From: GCA-2731375 sp964631725
Lineage (GTDB): Bacteria; Pseudomonadota; Alphaproteobacteria; GCA-2731375
DNA: 64,000 nt
Reading direction: 5' to 3'
Assembly (NCBI GenBank): GCA_964631725.1
Contig: CAZVYX010000006.1
Location: 74,948 to 138,947, forward strand
Under the pieces are notes generated by a model. It was not told the origin of the DNA and ran no database searches. It was given only the letters and a program-made list of their open reading frames with translations. This document shows positions 42,259-51,328 of this stretch, in pieces (the stretch's first letter is position 1; every line of letters starts with the position of its first letter). Position numbers and translations under genes: made by a program.

Positions 42259-43491
42259 ATGGTGAAAATCAACGGCGATAGGTTGCTGGAAGATCTGCGG
42301 GCGCTGCGCGCCATGGGCGCGACGGGTACGGGCGTCGTCCGCCCGGCCTTTTCGGACATCGACATGACTGCCCGGCGCTGGCTGGCGGCGCGCTACGAGG
42401 AAGCCGGACTGCAGGCCACGATTGATGGCGTCGGCAACGTGCTGGGCCATTCGGGCAATTCCGGCCCGGCCCTGTTGATCGGGTCCCATTCCGACACCCA
42501 GCCCACGGGCGGCTGGCTGGACGGTGCCCTTGGGGTGATCTACGGCCTGGAAGTGGTCCGCGCCCTGGCCGAGGACCCGGCAACTGAAAAATTCGCCGTG
42601 GATGCCATTTCCTGGCAGGACGAGGAAAGCCGGTTTTACGGCTGCCTGGGCAGCCGGTCCTATTGCGGCCAGTTCGGGGCCGAGGCGGAGGAAGGCCTGG
42701 CCGACAAGGACGGCGTCGCCCTGGCCGATGCCCTGGCGCAAGCCGGCCTGACCAACGTTCCGCGTTTGTCATCGGCGGGCCATGCGTACATCGGCTTCCT
42801 GGAGGCCCATATCGAACAGGGCCCGCATCTGGAGGCGGACGGCCTGCGCGTCGGTATTGTCGAAAGCATCGTTGGCCTGGGCGGCATGGTCTTCACCTTC
42901 ACCGGGCAGCAGAACCATGCCGGCACCACCATGATGGCTGGACGCAAGGATGCCGCCACGGCGCTGTATGCCTTGGCCAGTGCCATCAACGAAGAGTTTC
43001 CGAAAGCCGCCGGCGAACGCTCGGTCTGGACCATGGGGCGGGCGCTGCTCCAGCCCGGTGCGCCGTCCATCGTGCCCGGCTATGCGGAGTTGGAACTGCA
43101 GTACCGGGATGTCGACCCCGCCATACTGGATAGGTTCGAGGCCGTGGCCCGCGACCTGGTGGCGCAAATCAACAACCGCGGCGGCGCCGTGGTGGCGGCG
43201 AAACCCTCCCGGGTGCGCATCGCGCCGGCCCATATGGACATGGGTTTTCGCCAGCATCTGGCGAAGGCGGCGGAAAGCCATGCCCCGGGCAACTGGACCG
43301 ACATGCCGTCGGGCGCTTTCCACGATGCCGGTGTTGTCTGCACGGTCATGCCCTGCGCCATGCTGTTCATCCCCTCGATCGGCGGCATCAGCCATGATTT
43401 CGCCGAAGACAGCCACGACGAAGATATTGCCCTCGGTTGTCAGGTGCTGGCCGACGGCGCCGCTTCGATTTTGGCGGAGGCCAGCGCATAA
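42259..43491 (+). CDS. M20-family Zn-dependent amidohydrolase (carbamoylase/allantoate type)
   Basis: A 410-residue second member of the hydantoinase/carbamoylase subfamily. Metal site: GSHSDTQPTGGWLDGALG, AISWQDEESRF, HIEQGPHLEADG and GGISHDFAEDSH; QQNHAGTTMMAGRKDA is the substrate-contact helix and dimer region. It is not a recent copy of the 33022 gene, since spacing and N-terminus differ. Divergent from the acyl-CoA dehydrogenase (82-base gap); its stop overlaps the MscS ATG by one base (TAATG). Substrate unknown. Confidence 0.88.
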   Translation: MVKINGDRLLEDLRALRAMGATGTGVVRPAFSDIDMTARRWLAARYEEAGLQATIDGVGNVLGHSGNSGPALLIGSHSDTQPTGGWLDGALGVIYGLEVVRALAEDPATEKFAVDAISWQDEESRFYGCLGSRSYCGQFGAEAEEGLADKDGVALADALAQAGLTNVPRLSSAGHAYIGFLEAHIEQGPHLEADGLRVGIVESIVGLGGMVFTFTGQQNHAGTTMMAGRKDAATALYALASAINEEFPKAAGERSVWTMGRALLQPGAPSIVPGYAELELQYRDVDPAILDRFEAVARDLVAQINNRGGAVVAAKPSRVRIAPAHMDMGFRQHLAKAAESHAPGNWTDMPSGAFHDAGVVCTVMPCAMLFIPSIGGISHDFAEDSHDEDIALGCQVLADGAASILAEASA

Positions 43492-44645
43492 TGACGGGAT
43501 TGTGGGCGGAAGTCGTTACCGTCTGGCAGACGGCGGTGTTTGGCGTCGGCATCGGGCAGATTTTATCCGCGCTGGGAATATTCCTGCTGTTCCTGCTGCT
43601 GCGTGGGGTCTTCACGCGCATCGTGCTGGGCACCTTGGGCGGCATCAGCCGGCGCACCATCAACCGCTTCGATGACGAACTGATCACGGCGCTGGAACAA
43701 CCCCTGCGTTTTGTCTTTATTATCGTTGGCCTGTACGCGGCGACCCAGTTCGTGTCCTTTCCGGAACAGGTGGAGTTGCTGCTGACCCGTCTGGTCCGCA
43801 CCTTCATCGCCTTCGCCATCTTCTGGACCCTGTACCGCTGCGTCGCCCCATTGTCATTCCTGATCGACAAGGCCTTCGGCGCCTTTGGCCACTCTACCTT
43901 GGGCGACAGCCTGAAGGATTTCATTGCCAAGCTGGCTCGTTTTGTCATTGTCTGCGTCGGCATCGTGGCAGTTCTGGAAGAATGGCAGTTCAACGTTGGC
44001 GCCGTACTGGGCGGCCTTGGCCTGGTCGGCATGGCGGTGGCGTTCGGCGCGCAGAACCTGATCGCCAATCTGTTTGCCGGCGTGACCATCTTCCTCGATG
44101 GTATTTTCGAGAAGGGCGATTGGATCAGGGGCGGCGGCGTCGAGGGCACGGTGGAGGATATCGGCTTTCGCACGACGAAAATCCGCCGCTTCGACAAGGC
44201 CCTGACCACGATTCCCAATGACAAACTGGCCGGGGACGCGGTGATCAATTTCTCCCGCATGACCAATCGGCGCGTCCATTGGAAGATCGGCATCGAATAC
44301 AGCGCCACCGAGGGCCAGTTGCGCCAGATCGTCAATGGCATCAAGGCTTATGTCCATGACAATGACGACTTCGAGATCGACCCGGCGAAGGTCATCACGC
44401 TGATCCACGTCGACAGCTTCAACGACAGCTCCATCGACATCATGCTGTATTGTTTCACCGCCACCACCAAATGGGCCGAGTATATGCGGGTCAAGGAAGA
44501 CCTGGCGTTTGCCATCAAGGGTATTGTCGAGGGCGCGGGCAGCGGCTTCGCCTTCCCCTCCACGTCGATCTATGTGGAGACATTTCCCTTCGGCACGCCG
44601 GAAGCCTTTCCCGCGGCCGGGGCCGAGCCGTCGCTATCAGGATAG
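43491..44645 (+). CDS. MscS-family mechanosensitive ion channel
   Basis: A 384-residue small-conductance channel that releases solutes on hypo-osmotic shock. Four hydrophobic segments precede the pore helix and beta domain: VLGGLGLVGMAVAFGAQNLIANLFAGVTIFL is the TM3-like helix, followed by FEKGDWIRGGGVEGTVEDIGFRTTKIRRFD and TTIPNDKLAGDAVINFSR. ATG 43491 overlaps the upstream stop; an earlier in-frame start lies inside the upstream gene. It converges on the mutase gene; the 32-base gap shows no terminator. Confidence 0.92.
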   Translation: MTGLWAEVVTVWQTAVFGVGIGQILSALGIFLLFLLLRGVFTRIVLGTLGGISRRTINRFDDELITALEQPLRFVFIIVGLYAATQFVSFPEQVELLLTRLVRTFIAFAIFWTLYRCVAPLSFLIDKAFGAFGHSTLGDSLKDFIAKLARFVIVCVGIVAVLEEWQFNVGAVLGGLGLVGMAVAFGAQNLIANLFAGVTIFLDGIFEKGDWIRGGGVEGTVEDIGFRTTKIRRFDKALTTIPNDKLAGDAVINFSRMTNRRVHWKIGIEYSATEGQLRQIVNGIKAYVHDNDDFEIDPAKVITLIHVDSFNDSSIDIMLYCFTATTKWAEYMRVKEDLAFAIKGIVEGAGSGFAFPSTSIYVETFPFGTPEAFPAAGAEPSLSG

Positions 44646-44677
44646 CGTCCAGCCCAGCGGCTCCTTGATGGTGACGG

Positions 44678-46348
44678 TCATGCCACCACGAGCGGCTGAC
44701 CGAAGCCGAGTTCGTCGCGCAGGACCTTGATGCTTTCGCCCTGGGTGGCGCCGGCCCGTGCCGCATCGACGACCTTTCCGTAGACGTTGAAATTGTTGCT
44801 ATTGGCGGCGGCGGCGAGATCATCCAGGGCGCGGCTGACGGCATCGGCGTCGCGGCTCTTCTTGTAGTCGGCCAAGCGCTCCAGATAGGCCTCGATCGAG
44901 GCTGGCTCGGGCCTTGCCAGGGGTTGCACCGGGATTTCGGTTTCCTGCTCCACCTGGTAGGCATTGACGCCGACGATCTTCTCCGTTCCGGCTCTGACCT
45001 TGTCTTGAAAGGCGCCGGCGGCATCACCGATCCTGGTTTGCACCCAGCCGCTTTCCACCGCCCGGTACATGCCACCAAGGTCGTCAACGGCTTCGATAAT
45101 GGAGAGGATCTCCTCTTCCATTTGGTCGGTCAGACGTTCCACGTAGTAGCTGCCGCCCAACGGATCGGCGACATCGGTCAGATGGGCTTCCTCGCGTAGA
45201 ATATTCTGGCTGGAAATGGCGATGCGCGCCGCCGCTTCGGTGGGCGTACCCAGAACCTCATCGAAACTATCCGTGTGCAGGGACTGCAGGCCGCCAAAAA
45301 TGCCGGCGATGGCCTGGGCCGTGACCCGGGAGATATTGTTCAAGGGCTGCTGTCGCGTCAGATCGACGCCCGAGGTCTGTCCATGGAATTTGAAACGCTG
45401 CGCCTTTACGTCGTCGATGCCGAAGCGGTCGCGCACCAGACGGGCCCATATGCGGCGGCCGGCGCGGAATTTGGCCACTTCCTCGAAAAAACTGATGGAA
45501 ATATCAAAGAAAAAGGTGAAACGGGTCAGCACATCCGCCATCGCCATACCCCGCTCGCGGCAATCCTCGGCATACTGGATGGCGGTGCAAAGAGTATAGG
45601 CCATGGCCTGCGCCGGCGTGGCGCCGGCCTGTTGCATATGTTGACCGACCACGGAAACCGGATTCCAGCTTGGCATATTCTCCCGCGCAAAGGCGATGTG
45701 ATCCAGCAGAACCCGGCGCGAGCCAGGCAATGCCAACCGGAAGAACATATGGTTGGCCACGAAATGGGAGATGTAGTCGCTCTGATTGGCGGTGCCGGAA
45801 ATCCTGCTCCAGGGAATTTGCCGCTGCTCCGCCACCGCCAGCACCTGCGCCAGCATGGTAAAGGGCAGGGGGTCGTTCAGGGCGGTGGAGATCCGCTCGA
45901 TGGGTATGCCGTCCAGGGCGATCGCCATATCCTCGACCGTATTCACCAGGGTGCCGCAGTTGCCCAACAGCAGCGGGTCAACCGTGTCGGCATCGACGCC
46001 GCGGAAAATCGTCGTACAGGGGATCATGCTGAGTGCCGTGGCGCCGGCCTCCAACATATCGCGCAGGCGCTTGTTGTAATCCTCGGGAATGCCCAGGCCG
46101 ATAAGTTGCCGCTGGGTCCAGGTCCGCCCTCTGTGCATGGTCGGGTAAATACCGCGCGTGTACGGCGCCTGACCGGGATAACCCAGACCGGCGTCGTAAG
46201 CACTGCCATCCCAATCCCGGGGCGAATAAAGCGGCTGGATCTCAATACCGGAACGGTTGCGAACGGCCTTGCCATCGGGCAGTTGCCGTTGATAAGCGGC
46301 CTGCCAGTCGTCAAATCCCGGCAGCGCCATTTGTGTTGCATCCGACAT
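44678..46348 (-). CDS. B12-dependent acyl-CoA mutase, large subunit
   Basis: A 556-residue methylmalonyl-CoA-mutase-type large subunit without a B12 domain, like 2-hydroxyisobutyryl-CoA mutase HcmA, with the cobalamin domain in a separate gene (46377). It has YTRGIYPTMHRGRTWTQRQ and a later SQNILREEAHLTDVADPLGGSYYVE. Two family segments differ: the usual SVAFDLPT-x-GYDSD region reads LSMIPCTTIFRGVDAD (106-121), and the conserved Tyr-His pair before the B12 face reads GQHMQQAGA (Gln236-His237). These residues shape the substrate site, so the reaction is probably not that of MCM or HCM. Regulated by the TetR gene upstream. Confidence 0.85.
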   Translation of the reverse strand: MSDATQMALPGFDDWQAAYQRQLPDGKAVRNRSGIEIQPLYSPRDWDGSAYDAGLGYPGQAPYTRGIYPTMHRGRTWTQRQLIGLGIPEDYNKRLRDMLEAGATALSMIPCTTIFRGVDADTVDPLLLGNCGTLVNTVEDMAIALDGIPIERISTALNDPLPFTMLAQVLAVAEQRQIPWSRISGTANQSDYISHFVANHMFFRLALPGSRRVLLDHIAFARENMPSWNPVSVVGQHMQQAGATPAQAMAYTLCTAIQYAEDCRERGMAMADVLTRFTFFFDISISFFEEVAKFRAGRRIWARLVRDRFGIDDVKAQRFKFHGQTSGVDLTRQQPLNNISRVTAQAIAGIFGGLQSLHTDSFDEVLGTPTEAAARIAISSQNILREEAHLTDVADPLGGSYYVERLTDQMEEEILSIIEAVDDLGGMYRAVESGWVQTRIGDAAGAFQDKVRAGTEKIVGVNAYQVEQETEIPVQPLARPEPASIEAYLERLADYKKSRDADAVSRALDDLAAAANSNNFNVYGKVVDAARAGATQGESIKVLRDELGFGQPLVVA

Positions 46349-46376
46349 GTGGAAATCTCCTCGAATATTCCGAAAT

Positions 46377-46826
46377 TCAGGACATGAACCGCCTGGGATC
46401 GTTTTGAGCCTCCAGCGCCAGTGACTTTATGTCATCGACGATAGCGCCGACATCGGCGCCGGGATGAAACACCCGCGCCACGCCGGCGGCCAACAGATCG
46501 CCTTCATCGTTGTCGGGCACGATACCGCCGACGACCACGCGGATATGGTCCAGACCGTCCTCTTCCATTCTGCTCATCAGCTTCGGCACCAGCAGATGGT
46601 CACTGGCCAGCGAGCTGATGCCGATGACGTCAACATCCTCCTCCATGGCCAGCATGGCAACCGCGGGAATTTCCTGCCAAGGCCCGGTGTAGACGACCTC
46701 AACGCCGGCATCGCGCAAGGCGGCGGCAATGATCCGGCTGCCCCGGTCATGGCCGTCCATGCCGATCTTGGTCACCAATACCTTGGCCGGGCGCTGCATC
46801 TGTGGGCTGGCTTCATCAGTCATCAT
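46377..46826 (-). CDS. B12-binding small subunit of acyl-CoA mutase
   Basis: A 149-residue cobalamin-binding domain. The base-off signature D-x-H-x-x-G is DGHDRG (D24, H26, G29), followed by the SxL motif GISSLASDH and VVVGGIVPDNDEG. Such a separate subunit is characteristic of HcmB-type and isobutyryl-CoA mutases. It ends 28 bases before the large-subunit gene. AAGGA six bases upstream of the start supports ATG 46826. Confidence 0.92.
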   Translation of the reverse strand: MMTDEASPQMQRPAKVLVTKIGMDGHDRGSRIIAAALRDAGVEVVYTGPWQEIPAVAMLAMEEDVDVIGISSLASDHLLVPKLMSRMEEDGLDHIRVVVGGIVPDNDEGDLLAAGVARVFHPGADVGAIVDDIKSLALEAQNDPRRFMS

Positions 46827-46838
46827 TGTTTGTCCTTT

Positions 46839-47522
46839 TCAGCCGCCCGGCTCAGGCAAACCGGTTTCAGCAGCCGGTTCGGCCAGCCGGCAGCGCAGGA
46901 TTTCGAGGATCTCGCGGCTGATCTGCGCCGGTGTCATGGCGCCGGGGCGATACCAGTTCTTACTCCAGTTCAGGGCGCCCAACAGGGTAAAGCGGAGGGC
47001 GGCGCGGTTCGTACCGGGGGGCAGCGGCAAGGCTTCGATCATGGTGCGAAAATGCTCTTCATAGGCGTCACGCAGGGCGATCAATTGGTCTTGGCCCGGC
47101 GGGACATCGGCCGGATGCACACTCAAGATCACCTGCGCATAGTCGCTATCGTCCAGCAGCATGTTGGCATGCGCCCGGCAGGCGGCCGCCAGCCGATCCC
47201 AAGGATCGTCGATGCCCGCCACCGCAGCCTCGACCCGATCCGCCAGGCGCCGCACGCCCTCCTCATAGACCGCGATCAGCAGATCGTCCTTGGAGGGAAA
47301 GTGATAGTAGACCGAACCCGCCAGCATATCCGCGCCGGCGGCGATCTCGCGCATGGTTACCGCATGATAGCCGCGCCCGCCGAATTGCCGGGCCGCGGCA
47401 TCCAGCAAAAGCGCGCGCCGGTTATCCTGGCGCGGACCTCGGCGCCGGCGCCCACCGGATCCGGCGTCTTTCCCGCCACCGTTCGGCTTCGGTGCGGCGC
47501 GCTGTTTGGTCTTGATGGCCAT
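46839..47522 (-). CDS. TetR-family transcriptional regulator
   Basis: A 227-residue repressor with a basic, Gly-rich N-terminus and the HTH LLLDAAARQFGGRGYHAVTMREIAAGADMLAGSVYYHFPSKDDLL, as in TetR. The ligand domain (after residue 85) is divergent. It is the first gene of the mutase run (12-base gap to the B12 subunit) and lies divergent from the GST gene. A TTTG palindrome sits just before it. Confidence 0.92.
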   Translation of the reverse strand: MAIKTKQRAAPKPNGGGKDAGSGGRRRRGPRQDNRRALLLDAAARQFGGRGYHAVTMREIAAGADMLAGSVYYHFPSKDDLLIAVYEEGVRRLADRVEAAVAGIDDPWDRLAAACRAHANMLLDDSDYAQVILSVHPADVPPGQDQLIALRDAYEEHFRTMIEALPLPPGTNRAALRFTLLGALNWSKNWYRPGAMTPAQISREILEILRCRLAEPAAETGLPEPGG

Positions 47523-47534
47523 GCAACATTAAAA

Positions 47535-47548
47535 CAAACGCTTGTTTG
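47535..47548. promoter_or_regulatory. candidate TetR-type operator
   Basis: CAAAC (47535-47539) and GTTTG (47544-47548) form an inverted repeat within AAAACAAACGCTTGTTTGG. It lies 13-26 bases before the TetR start, in the divergent gap to the GST gene, a typical autorepression site. Confidence 0.5.
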
Positions 47549-47697
47549 GTATTCAAGCAATGAATCTATTTCGATAGCGTATGGATGACGACGCGGGTGG
47601 CGGTCCCGTCTTCCCTTGCAAACTGATCTGTGTGAAACATGACCCATCGCGGCGCCGGGAGTTTTTCCGGCCCGCCATCACACTGTCGAGGAAAATC

Positions 47698-48294
47698 ATG
47701 AAACTGTTCTATTCCGGAAATTCGCCTTACGCCCGCCGTACCCGCATCGCCGCCCGCGCCGCCGGCATCAAGGTCGAGGAGGTCGACGCCTCGCCCCTGG
47801 CGGCGGAGAACCATTTCCTGCTGCAACATGGCCCGGGTGCCAAGGTGCCGGGATTGGAAACCGACGCCGGTACGTTCCTTTGCGAAACCCTGATCATCAG
47901 CCGCTATCTGAACGATCTTTCGGGTGGAAAACTGCTGTCCAGCGATACGGCGGCGGCTGAGGCGGCGCTGGAAATCGAAGGGATCAGTTCCTTGTTGATG
48001 GACTCGCTCTATCACGGCTCACACGAAAAGCGTAGGGAGCCGGGCGAACAGTCGCCCGCCGTCATCGAAAAGGAAGACCAGCGCGCGGGCCGCTGCTATG
48101 ACGCCCTGGACAGCCGCCTTGCCGGCCAGCCAGCGGCCCTCAACCTGGGCACCATCGCGGCCATTGCCGCCCTGGGCTATGCCGATTGGCGCCACTCGGA
48201 GCATGACTGGCGCAATGGCCGGGCCGGACTGGCGGCCTGGGCCGAGGCGATGATGCAGGAGCCGGCGGTCGCTGAAACCTATCCGAACTTTTAG
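47698..48294 (+). CDS. glutathione S-transferase family protein
   Basis: A 198-residue GST-fold protein. The N-terminal thioredoxin half starts MKLFYSGNSPYARRTRIAARAAG, with the KVPGLETDAGTFLCETLIISRYL glutathione-binding turn; the C-terminal helical half ends GLAAWAEAMMQEP. ATG 47698 has GAGGA six bases before it. Ser in SPYARR may serve as the catalytic residue. Function unknown; divergent from the TetR gene. Confidence 0.88.
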   Translation: MKLFYSGNSPYARRTRIAARAAGIKVEEVDASPLAAENHFLLQHGPGAKVPGLETDAGTFLCETLIISRYLNDLSGGKLLSSDTAAAEAALEIEGISSLLMDSLYHGSHEKRREPGEQSPAVIEKEDQRAGRCYDALDSRLAGQPAALNLGTIAAIAALGYADWRHSEHDWRNGRAGLAAWAEAMMQEPAVAETYPNF

Positions 48295-48314
48295 GCAGGG
48301 GTCGGGGCTGGCCG

Positions 48315-48980
48315 CTATTCCTTCTCCCGCAGCAGCCAGCCGAAGATCATCGTCACGGCCACGGCGCCGATCAGCTGCGCGGCGATGAAGGCCGGAGCGT
48401 CCACGGGCGCGATGCCGGAGAATGTGTCCGTCAGGGTGCGGGCGATGGTCACGGCCGGGTTGGCGAACGAGGTGGAGGCAGTGAACCAATAACCGGCGGT
48501 GATGAACAGACCGACCGCATATGGCACCGCCTCGGGGCGGAAACGCACACAGCCCAGGATGGTCGCGACCAGGCCAAACGTCGCGACGAACTCGGCGAAC
48601 CACTGGCCCACGCCTGTCCGGGTGTGGGTGGAGATCTGCAGGATCGGCTCGGCGAACATGACATGGGCGGCCAGGGCGCCGCAGATGGCGGCGACGATTT
48701 GCACCGCGACGAAGATCGCGGCCTCCCCCGGCGCGATCTCCCGCCGCAGCAGGAAGGCCAGGGTAACCGCGGGGTTGAAGTGGGCCCCTGAAATGGGCCC
48801 GAAAACCAGAATAAGAACCGCCAGAATGGCGCCGGTAGCGATGGTGTTGCCCAACAGCGCCAGGGCCACATTACCCCCGGCCAGGCTTTCGCCCATGATG
48901 CCCGAGCCGACAACCGTAGCCAGCAGAAACGCCGTACCGATGAATTCGGCGGCCAGGCGCCGCCCCGAACTAAATGCCAT
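48315..48980 (-). CDS. MIP-family channel (aquaporin/aquaglyceroporin)
   Basis: A 221-residue channel protein with six membrane helices and both NPA boxes, HFNPAVTLAFLL and FANPAVTIARTL. The selectivity filter residues were not traced, so water, glycerol or arsenite permeation is undecided. Similar short MIPs in alphaproteobacteria often lie near arsenic genes; none is here. It is six bases downstream of the Nudix gene stop on the same strand. Confidence 0.9.
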   Translation of the reverse strand: MAFSSGRRLAAEFIGTAFLLATVVGSGIMGESLAGGNVALALLGNTIATGAILAVLILVFGPISGAHFNPAVTLAFLLRREIAPGEAAIFVAVQIVAAICGALAAHVMFAEPILQISTHTRTGVGQWFAEFVATFGLVATILGCVRFRPEAVPYAVGLFITAGYWFTASTSFANPAVTIARTLTDTFSGIAPVDAPAFIAAQLIGAVAVTMIFGWLLREKE

Positions 48981-48985
48981 GCCGC

Positions 48986-49795
48986 CTATTCCAGAATAGT
49001 GACCTTGGTGCCGCCATCCTCGACCAAAAAATGGCTGCCGGGATAGCCGGCCTCGGCCGGAATTCGCAGGGTTCGGCCCTTGGGGTGCTCGGCCGGTTCC
49101 GGCTGCACGGTGACGGTCGCCGTGGCGCGGGCGGCGGCCATGGCCTCATCGACGGTCTTGTATTGCGCCAGCTTCAACAGGTTCATCCGGGTTGGGAAAA
49201 CCACCGTGCGCTTGCCCATTTCGGCGTCGGCCACCGCCGCCTCGGGCCGCAGCCATTCGGAATCAGTGGATTCAGAGCCGTCGTGCAAGGCCGCCTGATC
49301 CACCGGCGCGCGGGCCACGAAGAACTGCGTGTCGAACACCTTCGGTACGATCCGCGGCGTGATCCAATGGGCGTAGCTGACCATCTTGTCCAAAGCCAAA
49401 ATCAGGCCTTCCGTGCGGCAGACATCGGCCATGGTGATCTTGCCGGCCGCCAGATCGGCGCGCCAGCGTGCCTCGATACCGGCCAGTTGGTCGGCCTTGA
49501 TCAAATCGTCGCTGTCCTTGTTGGTGGCAAGCAGAACGCCGCATTCCTCGAACGCCTCGCGCACCGCCGCCACGCTGTGGGATAGGGTCATTTCGTCCAT
49601 GCCTTCGGCGCCACGGCAGAATTCCCGCGCATCCGCGTCTTCCGGGTCGACCTTGCCGCCGGGAAAGACCAGGGCGCCGGAAAAGGAGTCTATTTCGTGG
49701 TGCCGCACCACCATGAACACTTCCAGGCCATCCGCGCCATCGCGGATCAAAAGAACGGTCGAGGCGGAAATGTCGGGCTTTTTGTCTTCGCTCAC
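48986..49795 (-). CDS. Nudix hydrolase, NUDT19-like
   Basis: A 269-residue Nudix protein of the NUDT7/8/19 type, thought to act on CoA derivatives or other diphosphates. The Nudix box is split: GALVFPGGKVDPEDADAREF and, after an insertion of about 20 residues, SVAAVREAFEECGVLLATN. The C-terminal half after residue 120 has no other recognised domain. Divergent from the FAD oxidase gene, with a 124-base gap. Substrate unknown. Confidence 0.88.
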   Translation of the reverse strand: MSEDKKPDISASTVLLIRDGADGLEVFMVVRHHEIDSFSGALVFPGGKVDPEDADAREFCRGAEGMDEMTLSHSVAAVREAFEECGVLLATNKDSDDLIKADQLAGIEARWRADLAAGKITMADVCRTEGLILALDKMVSYAHWITPRIVPKVFDTQFFVARAPVDQAALHDGSESTDSEWLRPEAAVADAEMGKRTVVFPTRMNLLKLAQYKTVDEAMAAARATATVTVQPEPAEHPKGRTLRIPAEAGYPGSHFLVEDGGTKVTILE

Positions 49796-49919
49796 GTTTA
49801 CTCACATTGCTTGTTGTCAGGTACTGTTGTGGCTTTGTAGCACAGATTTCGCGCTTGGGTGCTGGTATCGCCGGGTCCGCTATGGCATTTTGGCCGGCCA
49901 ATCGAGAAGGAGTTCCATT

Positions 49920-51326
49920 ATGAGTCTGGCAGCGGATGCCAACAGCGAACGGCAACTACCCGAACGCCTCGTCACGACATTGTCGGATCTGCTTGGCGAA
50001 CGCTTCACAATGGCGGAATCGGTGCGGGAACATCATGGCAAGGGCGAAGCCTATCATGCCCCCGCCCTGCCCGAAGGCGTGGCCTTCGCCAACAGCACCG
50101 ACGAAGTCTCGGCCATCGTCACGGCCTGCGCCGCCCACGGCACACCGGTTATCCCCTATGGCACCGGCACGGCGCTGGAAGGCCATACCTTGGCGGTACA
50201 GGGGGGTATTTCCCTCGATGTGAGCGGCATGAACGAGGTTGTCCGCGTCTCTCCCGAAGACATGGACTGCACCGTCCAGGCCGGCGTCACCCGCAATACC
50301 TTGAACGAATATCTGCGCGATACGGGGCTGTTCTTTCCCGTCGATCCCGGTGCCGACGCCTCCCTGGGCGGCATGGCGGCGACGCGGGCCAGCGGCACCA
50401 CCACCGTCCGATATGGCGCCATGCGCGAGAACGTGCTGGCCCTGACCGTGGTGCTGGCCGATGGCCGTATCATCCAAACCGCGCGCCGGGCCCGCAAATC
50501 CGCCGCCGGCTATGACCTGACGCGGCTGTTTGTCGGCTCCGAAGGTACCTTGGGCGTGATTACCGAGGTTACCTTGCGCCTCTACGGCATTCCCGAGGCG
50601 ACCCGGGCGGCGGTCTGTTCCTTCCCCTCGTTGGAGGACGCGGTCAACACGGTGATTTCCATCGTGCAATGCGGCATCCCCATTGCGCGCTGCGAATTGC
50701 TCGACAAGACCGGCATGCAAATGATCTGCGACTACGGCAAGCTGGACTACACCATCGGCGATACCCTGTTCATGGAGTTCCATGGCAGCGAGGCGGGTGT
50801 CGCGGAACAGGCCGAGGCGGTGCAGGCGATCGCCGCCGACTATGGTGCCGGCGATTTCAAATGGGCCGCCAAGGCGGAGGACCGGACGAAACTGTGGGAA
50901 GCCCGGCACAACGGCCATTACGCCATATTGGCCGTGACCCGGCCGGATCAGAATGTCATGGCGACAGATGTTTGCGTGCCGGTCTCCCGCCTGGCGGAAT
51001 GCATCATGGCGACACAGGCGGATTTGGCCGAGACCGGCCTGGTTTCGCCTTTCGTGGGCCATGCCGGCGACGGCAATTTCCATATGTCCATCATCGCCAA
51101 CTACAACGATCCCGAAGAAGACCGTATCGCCCATGAATTCCACGACCGCCTGGTGCGCCGGGCCCAGGACATGGAAGGCACCTGCACCGGCGAACACGGC
51201 GTCGGCTCGGGCAAGATCGACTATCTGGAGGCGGAATTGGGCGAGGCCGTCGATGTCATGCGCACCGTCAAGCGGGCCCTGGATCCCGACAACATCATGA
51301 ACCCCGGCAAGATGCTGCGGCTGTAA
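49920..51326 (+). CDS. FAD-linked D-2-hydroxyacid oxidase (D-lactate dehydrogenase/GlcD type)
   Basis: A 468-residue flavoprotein of the D-lactate dehydrogenase/glycolate oxidase GlcD family, oxidising a D-2-hydroxyacid and passing electrons to a quinone or cytochrome. FAD loop: PVIPYGTGTALEGHTLAVQGG with DPGADASLGGMAATRASGTTTVRYG; C-terminal metal/active-site region: PFVGHAGDGNFHMSIIAN and CTGEHGVGSGKIDYL. AAGGAG precedes ATG 49920; a long upstream extension of the frame overlaps the divergent Nudix gene and is not part of the protein. Two bases before the molybdoenzyme gene. Confidence 0.93.
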   Translation: MSLAADANSERQLPERLVTTLSDLLGERFTMAESVREHHGKGEAYHAPALPEGVAFANSTDEVSAIVTACAAHGTPVIPYGTGTALEGHTLAVQGGISLDVSGMNEVVRVSPEDMDCTVQAGVTRNTLNEYLRDTGLFFPVDPGADASLGGMAATRASGTTTVRYGAMRENVLALTVVLADGRIIQTARRARKSAAGYDLTRLFVGSEGTLGVITEVTLRLYGIPEATRAAVCSFPSLEDAVNTVISIVQCGIPIARCELLDKTGMQMICDYGKLDYTIGDTLFMEFHGSEAGVAEQAEAVQAIAADYGAGDFKWAAKAEDRTKLWEARHNGHYAILAVTRPDQNVMATDVCVPVSRLAECIMATQADLAETGLVSPFVGHAGDGNFHMSIIANYNDPEEDRIAHEFHDRLVRRAQDMEGTCTGEHGVGSGKIDYLEAELGEAVDVMRTVKRALDPDNIMNPGKMLRL

Positions 51327-51328
51327 CA

